NCBI RefSeq assembly: GCF_013141715.1
Contig: NZ_WHOA01000095.1
Span: forward strand, 1 to 64,000
Reading direction: 5' to 3'
Length of the DNA stretch: 64,000 nucleotides
Origin: Paenibacillus phytorum
GTDB lineage: Bacteria; Bacillota; Bacilli; Paenibacillales; NBRC-103111
The notes under the pieces were generated by a model. The model was not told the origin of the DNA. It saw only the letters and a program-made list of their open reading frames with translations, and searched no databases. Of the stretch, positions 31,855 to 40,392 are shown one piece after another; positions within the stretch are counted from its first letter, which is position 1; each line of letters starts with the position of its first letter. A program made the position numbers and the translations under genes.

Positions 31855-33744
31855 ATGGACTATGCCAAGTATGAAGGTACAGATCTTACCATCTCTGCTT
31901 TTATTAATCAACATCACGATATTGGAGAAAAAAAGGCAATCGATAAATTGAAGCGATTTGGTGAGAAGAAAGTACTTTTCTGCCCTTTCTGTAATGAGAA
32001 CTTGATACTGCGTGCCGGCTATAAGCGTGAAGTTCATTTTGCACACATCAAAGGCCGTACTTGCCTTATCTCCTCTACTTACGACCTTTATACAGCTCAA
32101 ACTCAAGGACAAACCAAGGGGCATTCGGTTATTCGTAACCTGATTTACGATGAGTTAAAGAGCCAGGAAAAAATAAAGAAAGATGTTCGTGTCGAATATG
32201 GGTATGCAGCCAAACCAGAAGAACAATGGAAGCTTATACCTGACATTTTTTTGCAAGTTGGCAGTCGTGAAATTGCCATTAACATCATTACCAATGTGAA
32301 TGATTTTGGAGATCGAAAAACACTAAACCAATTTATCAAACGAGACCGTTTCTTTCGTGAAAAGGGTATGGATGTGGTTTGGTTTGTAGAAGATCGAGAG
32401 CTGGCCGATGACATGGATAACCGGGTTATCCATCTATGGGAAGCTGAGTACAACCTTACGATTAAAACCGAACAGGATGAGGTTTGGGATGCTCTGCTAC
32501 ATGAGCTTGACCATGCCAGCGTGGAACGTGTGTATGAGATCATGGGCTACAAAGCAAGAAAAGATCTCGCCCTAGACGTCCGCAGTTTGTACTATGTACA
32601 CTCACTTGATGAGGGGATACAATTCTCCGTTCATCGTATCATCCTGGATGAGAAGTTCTCCCCCTTTCGTTCCTTTGCTGTCAATCGAGGATACCGTATG
32701 AGTATGTCATCTGCGCTCACCGTATCGGACACCATTCATCTAAGTGATACTAAGCAGGACGAAATAGACCGAGAGGCATTTAAACAGGAATACTACAAAC
32801 ATAAACAAGAAATGAAAGAAGCTGCAGTAATAGCTGCAGAACAAATAAAGCGACAGAAACAAGAATTGGCTGAAAAAATAATCGTTAACCGTAGAAAGCA
32901 TTATGTGGACATTATGAAAAAGCGACATGATTTAAAAATCTCGCTTACGCAAGCTGAGCTGAAGCTTTTTGAGAAACTGACTCTTAAGCACAATTACACA
33001 CCCGACAACTTTTCGGGAATTTTAAACGTTCAAGTGAAGTATGCTGATCTGATCGCTACCCCCGCCCATGTCTGGCAGTTATGGCTGTTTGATCGTTATA
33101 TATTCAGGAAAATCGAAAAATCGGATAAAAATGAGCTGCCTAAATTATGGCTGGAATATACCGTTGAAGAATTCAAAAGGCTACGCAATGAGGGGACCTT
33201 TCGCACGAATTCGTCTAATGACCACGCAAATTATACTTTTGCACTTTATAGCTATATTTCTGTGCTAAATGATGCTAAAATTCTGCAGAATCTCGGCAGC
33301 ATGACAACCAAATATCAACGAATCATTTGTGATCGTCTTCCGCGCTTTGATTCTCACAAGGAGAATGCCCTCTTACAAATGTATTTCGAAGGATATAATC
33401 ACGAAACAACGATTGAAGTGGCCGATAGATTTTTTGATGAAATAGATTCCCTTCAACAAGAAGCTCTCGAAAAAATAAAAGGGAACAAGCCAAAGCAGCT
33501 TCAAGTACCAAATAAAATGCCTAATCTAGTGCCAAAGTCAGTTGAACAAACGGCGATTATAAATAAAACAACCATTGACTTCGTTGTATCACAAATCCAA
33601 AAATTTAAGGTAGAAGGCACAATGAACACAGAAATGAGTCTTCAGATCAAACAGTGCGAGGTAATCATTTCAGAGTACAACAAATCTGGTCTCATGGACT
33701 GGAATCAGTACACAACACTCTATCAATTCATGATGAGGATGTGA
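31855..33744 (+). CDS. CoiA-like competence-nuclease family protein
   Basis: I start at ATG 31855, behind AGGAG (629 residues), rather than the weak GTG at 31768. Near 43-70, FCPFCNENLILRAG and HFAHIKGRTC form the N-terminal zinc motif of CoiA proteins. A nuclease-like domain follows, LIPDIFLQVGSREIAINII, but the Glu of the family's E-x-Q is replaced by Asn, so activity is doubtful. A coiled coil (about 320-380, KQEMKEAAVIAAEQIKRQK) leads into a helical C-terminal half of no known family. At about 630 residues it is much longer than CoiA of competence systems, which suggests another, perhaps defensive, role. Confidence 0.7.
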   Translation: MDYAKYEGTDLTISAFINQHHDIGEKKAIDKLKRFGEKKVLFCPFCNENLILRAGYKREVHFAHIKGRTCLISSTYDLYTAQTQGQTKGHSVIRNLIYDELKSQEKIKKDVRVEYGYAAKPEEQWKLIPDIFLQVGSREIAINIITNVNDFGDRKTLNQFIKRDRFFREKGMDVVWFVEDRELADDMDNRVIHLWEAEYNLTIKTEQDEVWDALLHELDHASVERVYEIMGYKARKDLALDVRSLYYVHSLDEGIQFSVHRIILDEKFSPFRSFAVNRGYRMSMSSALTVSDTIHLSDTKQDEIDREAFKQEYYKHKQEMKEAAVIAAEQIKRQKQELAEKIIVNRRKHYVDIMKKRHDLKISLTQAELKLFEKLTLKHNYTPDNFSGILNVQVKYADLIATPAHVWQLWLFDRYIFRKIEKSDKNELPKLWLEYTVEEFKRLRNEGTFRTNSSNDHANYTFALYSYISVLNDAKILQNLGSMTTKYQRIICDRLPRFDSHKENALLQMYFEGYNHETTIEVADRFFDEIDSLQQEALEKIKGNKPKQLQVPNKMPNLVPKSVEQTAIINKTTIDFVVSQIQKFKVEGTMNTEMSLQIKQCEVIISEYNKSGLMDWNQYTTLYQFMMRM

Positions 33745-33781
33745 CGTATCTCGCCGATACGATTTTGTGTCATACGTTGTC

Positions 33782-34042
33782 TCATACAATACCTCGCAGT
33801 CTTTGGGCGTACGTACCTTTGAAACCAATAACACCTTCATGCACAGCTACTTCATTCGCCAGATCTCTGTTCTTTGGTGTATCTTTTGCCCACCAAATCC
33901 CCATTGGCCAAGAGAACTGAAAATCACTTTTGCGTAATCGATCAAGCACCTGATTTTCCGGCCTATGAGGAAATTGGATCTCAATTTTTTCTTTCGTATG
34001 ATCGAGGACCCAGCCGCCTGCTTGGTTGGATGTATTTTTCAT
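33782..34042 (-). CDS. Small unrecognised protein (86 residues)
   Basis: MKNTSNQAGGWVLDHTKEKI then LDRLRKSDFQFSWPMGIWWA and KDTPKNRDLANEVAVHEG. The pattern of a helix, a WxxxxxIWWAK strand and a short helix recalls the small polyvalent domains of plasmid and phage proteins, such as those in DNA primases and antirestriction proteins. It converges on the CoiA-like gene with 37 bases between. AAGGGG stands before the start. Existence is probable, function unknown. Confidence 0.5.
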   Translation of the reverse strand: MKNTSNQAGGWVLDHTKEKIEIQFPHRPENQVLDRLRKSDFQFSWPMGIWWAKDTPKNRDLANEVAVHEGVIGFKGTYAQRLRGIV

Positions 34043-34079
34043 TTAGAATCTACCCCTTCACTATTTGTATTAAGGAGGG

Positions 34080-34730
34080 AGAAGGCGCCCGGGCCCCTCC
34101 TCTCCTAGCATTTTGTGTTGTTTTAGCGGCCCGTGTACAATCGCCTTGGCTCAGCGGCACCCCTAGGAGGCTCCGACCAAAAGGAAGTTGGAATACCGGA
34201 GCGTAGTGAGGATATGCCGAGAAAACTTTTGGTTGGAGGGGCCCATAGTACGCTTTAGAGCAGGCGGTTAGAGACAGCCTTTAAGAGCCGATAACCGAAG
34301 GCTTCCGATAGAATCGGGAAGGTATCCATAGTTAAAGAAAAATCAGTTTATATTTACGATCCTCCACCCCGGCGGGTACCCGCGATTGCGCAGCAAAAAA
34401 GCCCCATGGAACAAGAGGGATTTACTCTTGGTCGCTTGGGCTTTTAGTGGGCGGCGGTTTCCGGTGGCGAAACATCTCTTCTATTGTTTCATACGATGTA
34501 ATGGGGATCTGGAACGGCGAACGGCCCCATGGTTGGGATATAGTCAACCCGCCGCGCCGATCGAGTGACTGCGGATCTGGGCAGTCACCGATTGAGTGCG
34601 GCCGCAAACGCCTACGGTAGGGTTTACTGCACGATCTTCCTGGCTGCGCCGCTATAGGACGCTGCGGATTTGGGCAGCGTTTGAGCGAGTGCAACCTGCG
34701 CGAAATTACGACCTCGTAGGGGATAATTCA
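34080..34730. other. GC-rich structured noncoding region
   Basis: Clearly more GC-rich than the rest of the island, without a convincing gene. GGGCCCCTCC (34091-34100) pairs perfectly with GGAGGGGCCC (34235-34244). CTCCGACCAAAAG (34171-34183) pairs with CTTTTGGTTGGAG (34226-34238). The two stems share GGAG and exclude each other. Further on, GCGGATCTGGGCAG near 34572 and GCGGATTTGGGCAG near 34665 are copies of a unit ending in TTGAG..GAGTGC. Candidates are a structured RNA or an origin-like site. Frames crossing it lack ribosome sites. Confidence 0.45.
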
Positions 34731-35009
34731 GGTAAAATCAATCAACACGTGAAAAGCAAGTAAAAATCGAAAATATTATTTCTAAACCAGCAGGCCACGC
34801 CACATATGGAATTCGTGGTTTTTTAGCGAGAAATACGGTCGAACAGATGTAGAACGTGTTGTGTTCTTATGATACGATAGGCCACCACTTCAATCCAAAG
34901 ATACCGCTTATGGCGGTGTCATCCTTGCCTGCCCACAATCAAAGGCAGCGGCAGCGACATATCGCGTCTTGCCGATCTGAGTCATTCTATAAGACTATGC
35001 TTAATCGTT
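34731..35009. other. Noncoding segment
   Basis: No gene or strong hairpin recognised; ordinary AT-rich island sequence after the structured region. Confidence 0.4.
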
Positions 35010-35765
35010 TTATAGTGTATCACAGTGTTTGAAGAGCACAGCGAGATCTTCTAGTTCAGCTAGATTGACAATCCCTTTGGATTTTTCAATAGCCTCAATC
35101 TCATGTTTACTCTTTTCGATGAATTCCTTTGCTGGATTGGAAGAGGCAAGTGCTTCCCAATTTATCAATTGTGCTCTAGCATGAGAGAGTGAATAATACA
35201 AATCAGATAGTTCTGCAGCTGCATCGATTTTTGTTAAAGTCTTTGCCATATAGTCCTCTTGAATTTCTGTCATCCCTACAAGCATATATTTTTCTTGAAT
35301 CCGCTTCGCTCGAAACTCTGAATAATATAAGAAATATCCACCGATATTATATTCCTTTGTACCAGGTCGCGAAGATAAAACATCTCCATACCTACTGACA
35401 ACTTCACTTGGGTATGTGAAATAGTAATCAAAATAATGTATTAGCTCGTGAACTATAACGGATTGAATACTATCTTGTGAAGCTGGTATAGCTGCAAGCT
35501 TCGTGACGTTAAGAATAATAAAGGGTATATCAAGCTTTTTAGTCTCTTCATTTTGAAATACCTTTGGGATAAACATAGCATTTGAATTATCTTTTAGATT
35601 CGGATCCATATGTCTTTTTTGCAACTCACTAATATAATCCCTCGAAGCTACAATATGAATCTTTAATTGGTCGACAGAAAGACCTGTTTCCCTACAAAAA
35701 TAATCAACCGCATTTTTAGCATACTGTTGATACTTTTTTCTGATAAGTTCAGAATCTGTTTCCAA
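35010..35765 (-). CDS. Putative zinc metalloprotease (HExxH)
   Basis: A 251-residue protein starting at TTG 35765, behind AGGTGG. VIVHELIHYFDYYF gives the gluzincin/metzincin-like HELIH (His106, Glu107, His110). The family was not recognised. It resembles small standalone zinc peptidases related to the ImmA group in layout only. After the motif come a Tyr-rich part (NIGGYFLYYSEFRAKRIQEK), whose Glu could be the third ligand, and a helical tail. No signal peptide, so cytoplasmic. No XRE repressor lies next to it. Possible roles: cleavage of a repressor, toxin activation or toxin itself. Confidence 0.6.
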   Translation of the reverse strand: METDSELIRKKYQQYAKNAVDYFCRETGLSVDQLKIHIVASRDYISELQKRHMDPNLKDNSNAMFIPKVFQNEETKKLDIPFIILNVTKLAAIPASQDSIQSVIVHELIHYFDYYFTYPSEVVSRYGDVLSSRPGTKEYNIGGYFLYYSEFRAKRIQEKYMLVGMTEIQEDYMAKTLTKIDAAAELSDLYYSLSHARAQLINWEALASSNPAKEFIEKSKHEIEAIEKSKGIVNLAELEDLAVLFKHCDTL

Positions 35766-35876
35766 AGTTATGTTTCCACCTAATGAAATAACCTTAATTA
35801 GAATCGGCTCCTTCTCTCTACTAAATGCATTCGACTAACTTTAACTTAATATGTTCACATAAGCAGATCCTCAAAG

Positions 35877-36030
35877 TCAATAGTTTCCAAATAAGAAAGA
35901 CCGAGGGCTCTTATACATATCGGCTTGCTCAGCCAACCTGCTAATCCCATGGATCTCTCCTGCAGGTGCTAGGATAGATTCGAATGAAAAACGGCTAATC
36001 TCGGTGTAACCGGGATTAACCTTATCAGCA
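35877..36030 (-). pseudogene. Coding remnant (C-terminal fragment)
   Basis: Open frame of about 50 codons with ADKVNPGYTEISRFSFESIL then APAGEIHGISRLAEQADMYK, closed by TGA, and opened only at a TAA. It looks like the C-terminal end of a lost gene. Family not recognised. Confidence 0.3.
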
Positions 36031-36070
36031 TTTTACAAACAGCGGCGCTAGCTGCTAAAAAGTAAAATGC
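36028..36070. repeat. Nested inverted repeat
   Basis: GCATTTTAC (36028-36036) pairs with GTAAAATGC (36062-36070) around an inner AGC-rich hairpin. The outer stem shares ATTTTAC with the recombinase leader stem at 30028. Meaning unknown. Confidence 0.4.
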
Positions 36071-36085
36071 CGTTCGATCTTTCAG

Positions 36086-36457
36086 TTACTTTTCCCCAGG
36101 AAGCCAATCATCTTGCTCAAGTACCTGACACCCCGTTCTCACCAGCTCCACACATGTTTCGCATACGTTGCCGTCAAAATCACTAAGAATGAGCGGTTCT
36201 AGTTTTTGGGGGGCGACCAATCTCCCACAACAATCGCACTTCGATTCACTCACGGGTATCAGCTCAGGCTCACGACCAATGGTTTCGACGACATCACGCC
36301 AATTCCCAACTTCGATGGTAAGCTCATCGAGCGAGCACTCAAAAGGATAGGCATGACATAATTCTATAGAGTCATCGTGGTTCGAATCCCAATCTTCCCA
36401 AAGTTTCGTAAATGCTTTATTTAAACCCCTACCGTATGTCTTTACAAAAGAAAACAA
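36086..36457 (-). CDS. Small Cys-rich (zinc-ribbon) protein
   Basis: About 123 residues from a TTG at 36457, with no convincing ribosome site, so the N-terminus is uncertain and may be truncated. The C-terminal part has CDCCGRLVAPQKL and CETCVELVRTGC, a four-Cys zinc ribbon followed by Cys. The first half is acidic (SIELCHAYPFECSLDELTIE). No family recognised. Confidence 0.45.
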   Translation of the reverse strand: MFSFVKTYGRGLNKAFTKLWEDWDSNHDDSIELCHAYPFECSLDELTIEVGNWRDVVETIGREPELIPVSESKCDCCGRLVAPQKLEPLILSDFDGNVCETCVELVRTGCQVLEQDDWLPGEK

Positions 36458-36927
36458 AAAAATATTCTCTACATGTTATACATTTATAGAAAACGAGCAA
36501 TATTGTAATTGATAGAGGATAAAGCTTTAAGGCGAAGCAGGTTAAATGAAAATATCAATTTAGTTGCCGGCAGAGTGTCTTCCACTCCGCTCAGAGCCTT
36601 CGGAGGCTAAAATATACAGTTTTCGATCATCATTTGGCTCGCAATGGAGATCTTGTCTAGGAAAGAAAATATTAATTTTCGCTAAAAAAAAATAATTTTA
36701 TTTCAAAATTTTCATTTTAACCATGTCCACAGCCGCGTATAATGTACAAAAATAGCAAATTAGAATGATATTCAAAAAAATTATTATATAAATTGCTCTG
36801 ATACATAAGTGCTTAATATTACAAGAAAAGGCATATAATAATTAGTGAGCCCATTATCGCGACGAAGGGATGTGATGAATCGGATTAAAAGTTGCTAGGG
36901 TTTATTCTAGGAAAGGAGGACTACACA
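36458..36927. other. AT-rich noncoding segment
   Basis: No gene. A small AGCCTTCGGAGGCT hairpin lies near 36597. The remainder is very AT-rich and probably carries the promoter of the gene at 36928. Confidence 0.4.
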
Positions 36928-37137
36928 ATGGTTTATGTAGACAAGATGAACGAAACGAATGTAGTGTTTGACTGGCTTGGAACTCATTCTGAATTAGCAA
37001 GGATTCTCAGCATTTATGTCCGACTACTCGCGGCATTGCTAGAGCTTCTCTCCAAGCTGTTCAGAAAACGCGAAAAACCGACTCATCAAGGACAAGTCGG
37101 TTCATCGAATGGCATTACAACGAATCACTCTTCTTAA
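36928..37137 (+). CDS. Small protein with one amphipathic/hydrophobic helix (69 residues)
   Basis: Start chosen at MVYVDKMNETN because AGGAGG lies 8 bases upstream. The middle LARILSIYVRLLAALLELLS then KLFRKREKP forms a hydrophobic helix with a basic end. A Ser/Thr/Asn-rich tail follows. A strong terminator follows the stop. Could be a small membrane-active peptide. Family not recognised. Confidence 0.55.
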   Translation: MVYVDKMNETNVVFDWLGTHSELARILSIYVRLLAALLELLSKLFRKREKPTHQGQVGSSNGITTNHSS

Positions 37138-37174
37138 TCGGCTCACTAATCCTAATTAAGAAGACGAAAACCCT

Positions 37175-37211
37175 GACCTTAATCGCTGTAGGAGGCGATT
37201 AAGGTCTTTTC
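37175..37211 (+). terminator. Terminator of the 69-residue gene
   Basis: GACCTTAATCGC / GCGATTAAGGTC perfect 12-bp stem followed by TTTTC. Confidence 0.9.
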
Positions 37212-37450
37212 ACTTATTATACTGGCCAATTGATGTCTTTGCTATACACACGGATGCTTATTTATATGTGAATCCCCTAGAATTAGAATGCAAAACAGCT
37301 AGGTGAACGATGAAATTCCATAGCGAATGTCCACACAAATACTCGCTTGCTTCAAGTTAGCTGCTAACTCCTTCTCCTAGGAAGGTACACCGATCGTGCT
37401 GGATAGAAGCTCATGAACTAATACATCTTGATCAAATGCATCATAAATGT
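37212..37450. other. Noncoding segment
   Basis: No gene or repeat recognised between the terminator and the interrupted frame at 37451. Confidence 0.4.
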
Positions 37451-37651
37451 TTATCGGAATCGCGACACCTTTTCCGTGCTAAGCTCCTGCAGATCGTATC
37501 GAACTAAATCTTGATACTCATACCAGCTACACCCAGCAGACAGTATCATGTTGTAGATATCCTGGCGATGACGTACTCCAAAATGCTGCATTAACTCCTG
37601 CATGCTATATAGCTTCTCAGGAATATCTGCAGCTGGAGATTCAACAACCAC
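37451..37651 (-). pseudogene. Helix-turn-helix-like fragment cut by the mini-transposon
   Basis: The 66-codon frame ESPAADIPEKLYSMQELMQH then FGVRHRQDIYNMILSAGCSW begins exactly at the left target duplication of the 757-bp element. Removing the element extends the frame a further 11 codons to a TAA, still without a good start. So a frame was interrupted here, but it was probably already incomplete. Confidence 0.4.
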
Positions 37652-38408
37652 TGTCAGCAGAAAATAAAGTGTTAGACTGGGGTTCTTGATTGGACGAGGT
37701 TTTGGAGTTGAATAATCGTCAGCTTTTGAAAAAAAGTTTTAGACTGACCCTAGAAATTGAAACGGCGACAACCAAGGACGAGAAAATAAAGTCCTAGAGT
37801 GTCACCGTTTCATTCAGCTAACTTTTCCCGTTAGCTTTCATTGCATCAATTAAATTTATAATAAAAGCACGTGGTGAATTAGCATCAGAAAACGATTGAA
37901 AAGTAGTTACAATCTTGCCTGCCGAATCCATTGTATATCTTTCCGTAGCAGTTAATTTACCAGAAGCAGACTTAAACACATACTCCAATGTGTCACCATC
38001 AATTACTGCTTTCACACCTCTAAATGTATTTGAGACTATCTCATTTATCTGACTTTGCGTGAGTCCACCAAAAGACTTTTCTGCAATAATTGTAGAATCA
38101 GAAACAACTTTGGCAATGTCAGAAACCAACCTAGATGATAGAGGGAATTTCCCCTTTTTTACAACGTATCCAACAAAAAGTGCTCCTGCTGTTACTGCTG
38201 TTACTGCTGTTGCTAGCTTAATCACTTTTGATTTTTTCATATCGACATTTACCCCAATTTTAATTTAATTTCCGTGTCATAGTAACAAATTCTTCAATGT
38301 GACCTGTAATACAGTTTCAAATTAATCAACTAACCGGCCTGTTAGCTTAACGGCACTATCAGTCTAACACTATATTTTCCCAGTCTAACATTTTATTTTC
38401 TTCTGACA
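37652..38408. mobile_element. 757-bp mini-transposon with TGT/ACA ends and 5-bp target duplication
   Basis: Terminal inverted repeats start TGTCAG and match at 28 of 30 positions (37652-37681 against 38379-38408). Identical ACCAC flanks stand at 37647-37651 and 38409-38413. Extra inner copies of the TGTTAGACTG-like site lie near 37729 and 37783 at the left, and 38361 at the right. TGT/ACA ends, 5-bp duplication and multiple inner sites are features of Tn7/Tn5053-type transposons. No transposase is inside; the only gene is the 140-residue membrane protein gene, so it depends on a helper. Confidence 0.88.
37818..38240 (-). CDS. Membrane-anchored protein carried by the mini-transposon
   Basis: A 140-residue protein: MKKSKVIKLATAVTAVTAGA then LFVGYVVKKGKF gives one N-terminal hydrophobic segment (about 7-27) with basic ends, so it is anchored in the membrane or exported. 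The rest is a small alpha/beta domain: SQINEIVSNTFRGVKAVIDG, LEYVFKSASGKLTATERYTM and SPRAFIINLIDAMK. Family not recognised. It is the single cargo of the 757-bp element. Confidence 0.6.
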   Translation of the reverse strand: MKKSKVIKLATAVTAVTAGALFVGYVVKKGKFPLSSRLVSDIAKVVSDSTIIAEKSFGGLTQSQINEIVSNTFRGVKAVIDGDTLEYVFKSASGKLTATERYTMDSAGKIVTTFQSFSDANSPRAFIINLIDAMKANGKS

Positions 38409-38413
38409 ACCAC

Positions 38414-38929
38414 TACACTAGACTTCCCAAGACTGCCGCTGGGTTATTGCAGTTATCTTAATTGCCTTGCACTAAATCATTCTTGGCTAATTCAAATGCT
38501 ACTGCAATTTTAATCTGATAATTTTTACTAAGTCCTTTCATCCAATTCTCAATTGGATACACATCGACTATCGGAGCAATTGTTTTTAATTATAGAATGA
38601 GTATCTACAAGTAACTAAAGTATCCTCACCTTGTTCAGGTGTCCATGATAAAGTGTGCGCTGTTTTTCATCTCGGGAAATGTCATTTCTATTTATGTTTA
38701 AAAACATACTCATAGATATTATACAGCCAATTCACGAACGGATAAGCTAAAATTTGCTAAGCATTACTCTTCATGAATAGAAATTTGTACATTATGGTTG
38801 TATACGTAAATTAGAATAATTAAACTTCCATTAAATTAAATATTTTAACCAAAATGGGTAAAATACCCCTTACTAAATCCCTTCAATATCAATTTTCTCC
38901 GAAATACACCCCATACACGTACCTATAAC
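38414..38929. other. Right-end noncoding segment of the island
   Basis: AT-rich. On the minus strand, about 38448-38580 reads IAPIVDVYPIENWMKGLSKN then YQIKIAVAFELAKND before a stop, a short unrecognised coding remnant. Nothing else seen up to the attachment site. Confidence 0.4.
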
Positions 38930-38934
38930 GCGTA
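38918..38934. other. Right attachment site of the island
   Basis: Junction CCTATAAC|GCGTAAAAAG. The GCGTA core equals that at 2896-2900, and CTATAAC is the inverted arm facing TTATACC at the left end. Confidence 0.75.
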
Positions 38935-39045
38935 AAAAGAAGTATCCACTTCCACAATCGGAAAGTGTGCGCCATACTCCCGCAGCTTCCCTTTGCTGCC
39001 GCCTAACTCATGGTCGCCCCATCCGGCTAGACCGATGTTGATCAT
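38930..39045 (-). pseudogene. DUF72 gene, 5' part (37 codons plus core)
   Basis: From the ATG at 39045 the frame reads MINIGLAGWGDHELGGSKGK, then LREYGAHFPIVEVDTSFYA, matching the N-terminus of the intact island copy. GAGAGGTG lies before this start. After the core the frame continues into island sequence and stops after one further residue. The rest is at 2178-2900. The promoter remains here, so host transcription now enters the right end of the island. Confidence 0.9.
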
Positions 39046-39216
39046 GCCTTTCACCTCTCGGATATTCGTTAATTCCATTGTAGCGTGCTGATACCAACAG
39101 AAACAACTTATCTGGTCATAAAACATGCATTCCTCCCTGACATTACGTTGTCAGCAACTTGTTATATAATGGAATTTATATAGCAAATGGTCGTTCAAAT
39201 CATAGGAGGCATGTAC

Positions 39217-40392
39217 ATGTCGTTAATCAATTCTTCAGACGAGGGCTGCGCGAAAATGGACATTTCAAAACCCGCCATGACGGGCTGTGCCAGCCCCATC
39301 CTCAGTCAGCGTGCCTTAAACCGAGCACTATTAGCTCGGCAATTGCTCCTCGAGCGCTCGGACATGCCCAGCCACCAGGCTGTCCGGCACCTCGTTGGCC
39401 TGCAGGCGCAAGCTCCTAACCCACCCTATGTGGCGTTGTGGACTAGACTGCAGAACTTTCGTCATGAGGAGCTGTCTCAGCACATCATGGACAGAAGCAT
39501 CGTGCGCATCGCCCTCATGCGCTCGACGATCCACCTCGTCACGGCCGAAGACTGCCTGACGCTGCGCCCCGTCCTGCAGTCCGTGCAGGACCGTGCCTTA
39601 AAGGGCACGTTCGGCAAGAAGCTTGCCGAACTGGATCTTGACGCGCTCGCCGTAGCCGGGCGAGCGCTCTTGGAGGCGCAACCGCTCACCTTCAGTGAGC
39701 TCGGCAAGTGCCTCCAAGCCCAGTGGCCGCAGCGCGATGCCACTGCTCTCGCTCAAGCGGTGCGCTGCAGCCTGCCGCTTGTCCAGGTGCCGCCCCGCGG
39801 CATCTGGGGCGCCAGCGGGCAGGCCGCCCACACCACAGCGGAGGCTTGGCTCGGCCGCCCGCTGGCACAAGGGCAGGACCCCGAAGCCATGCTGCTGCGC
39901 TACCTGGCGGCCTTCGGACCTGCATCCGTCAAGGATATGCAGGTCTGGTCCGGGCTTACTCGGCTGCGCGAGGTGATCGAGCGGCTGCGCCCAAACCTGC
40001 TCTCCTTTCGCGACGAGCAAGGAAACGAACTGTTCGACCTGCCGGATGCTCCTCGGCCGGACCCTGCAACCCCAGCTCCGCCACGTTTCCTATCGGAGTT
40101 CGACAATATGCTCCTGTCCTACGAGGATCGCACCCGCATCATGCGTGATGAAGATAAGCATTTGGTGTTCACGGACAATGGCATCATCCGGGCCACGCTG
40201 ATCGTCGATGGTTTTGTTCGCGGTATTTGGTCCATCACACAGAAACGCAAATCGGCTATTTTGACCATCAACTTATTCGAGCCATTATCCCAGGTTGATC
40301 ACGCAGAGGTTGCCGAGGAAGCGGAACGGTTGTTTGATTTCATCGCACCTGATGCAGATTCGCGAGATATTCTCTTTATTAATCAAAAATAG
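39217..40392 (+). CDS. Winged-helix DNA-binding protein (HTH_42 / AlkX-like)
   Basis: A 391-residue protein; ATG 39217 is chosen because AGGAGG lies 7 bases before it. RALLARQLLLERSDMPSHQA and HLVGLQAQAPNPPYVALWTR are the N-terminal marks of the winged-helix family PF06224, and SIVRIALMRSTIHLVTAEDC and LVDGFVRGIW (written VDGFVRGIWSI) follow. Related proteins act as DNA-binding or glycosylase-like (AlkX/YcaQ) enzymes acting on damaged DNA. It is much more GC-rich than its surroundings (39.3-40.1 kb). It is monocistronic with a terminator. It is the first intact gene to the right of the island. Confidence 0.8.
   Translation: MSLINSSDEGCAKMDISKPAMTGCASPILSQRALNRALLARQLLLERSDMPSHQAVRHLVGLQAQAPNPPYVALWTRLQNFRHEELSQHIMDRSIVRIALMRSTIHLVTAEDCLTLRPVLQSVQDRALKGTFGKKLAELDLDALAVAGRALLEAQPLTFSELGKCLQAQWPQRDATALAQAVRCSLPLVQVPPRGIWGASGQAAHTTAEAWLGRPLAQGQDPEAMLLRYLAAFGPASVKDMQVWSGLTRLREVIERLRPNLLSFRDEQGNELFDLPDAPRPDPATPAPPRFLSEFDNMLLSYEDRTRIMRDEDKHLVFTDNGIIRATLIVDGFVRGIWSITQKRKSAILTINLFEPLSQVDHAEVAEEAERLFDFIAPDADSRDILFINQK

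Larger units (their letters stand above)
2896..38934. mobile_element. 36-kb integrative island inserted in a DUF72 gene
   Basis: Both ends share GCGTA (2896-2900 and 38930-38934). The left flank is the 3' part of a DUF72 gene and the right flank is its 5' part. Fusing them at this core gives one continuous frame of 277 codons, matching the 282-residue intact homologue. Reading the joined ends as a circle gives TATAA-TACGCG-TTATA, i.e. short inverted arms around a 6-bp core, as expected for tyrosine-recombinase crossover. The interior is visibly AT-richer than both flanks and packed with defence-type genes, gene fragments and a three-recombinase operon. I infer that these recombinases moved it; they lie in the interior rather than at an end, so this is not certain. 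Confidence 0.88.

Noticed and set aside
34422..34694. 90-codon frame on the minus strand in the GC-rich region
   Set aside because: Arg/Pro-rich composition typical of chance frames in GC-rich DNA, no ribosome site, and it covers the repeated structured units.
37451..37651. Complete small HTH gene
   Set aside because: Its first codon lies in the target duplication of the mini-transposon, so the frame is interrupted; treated as a fragment.
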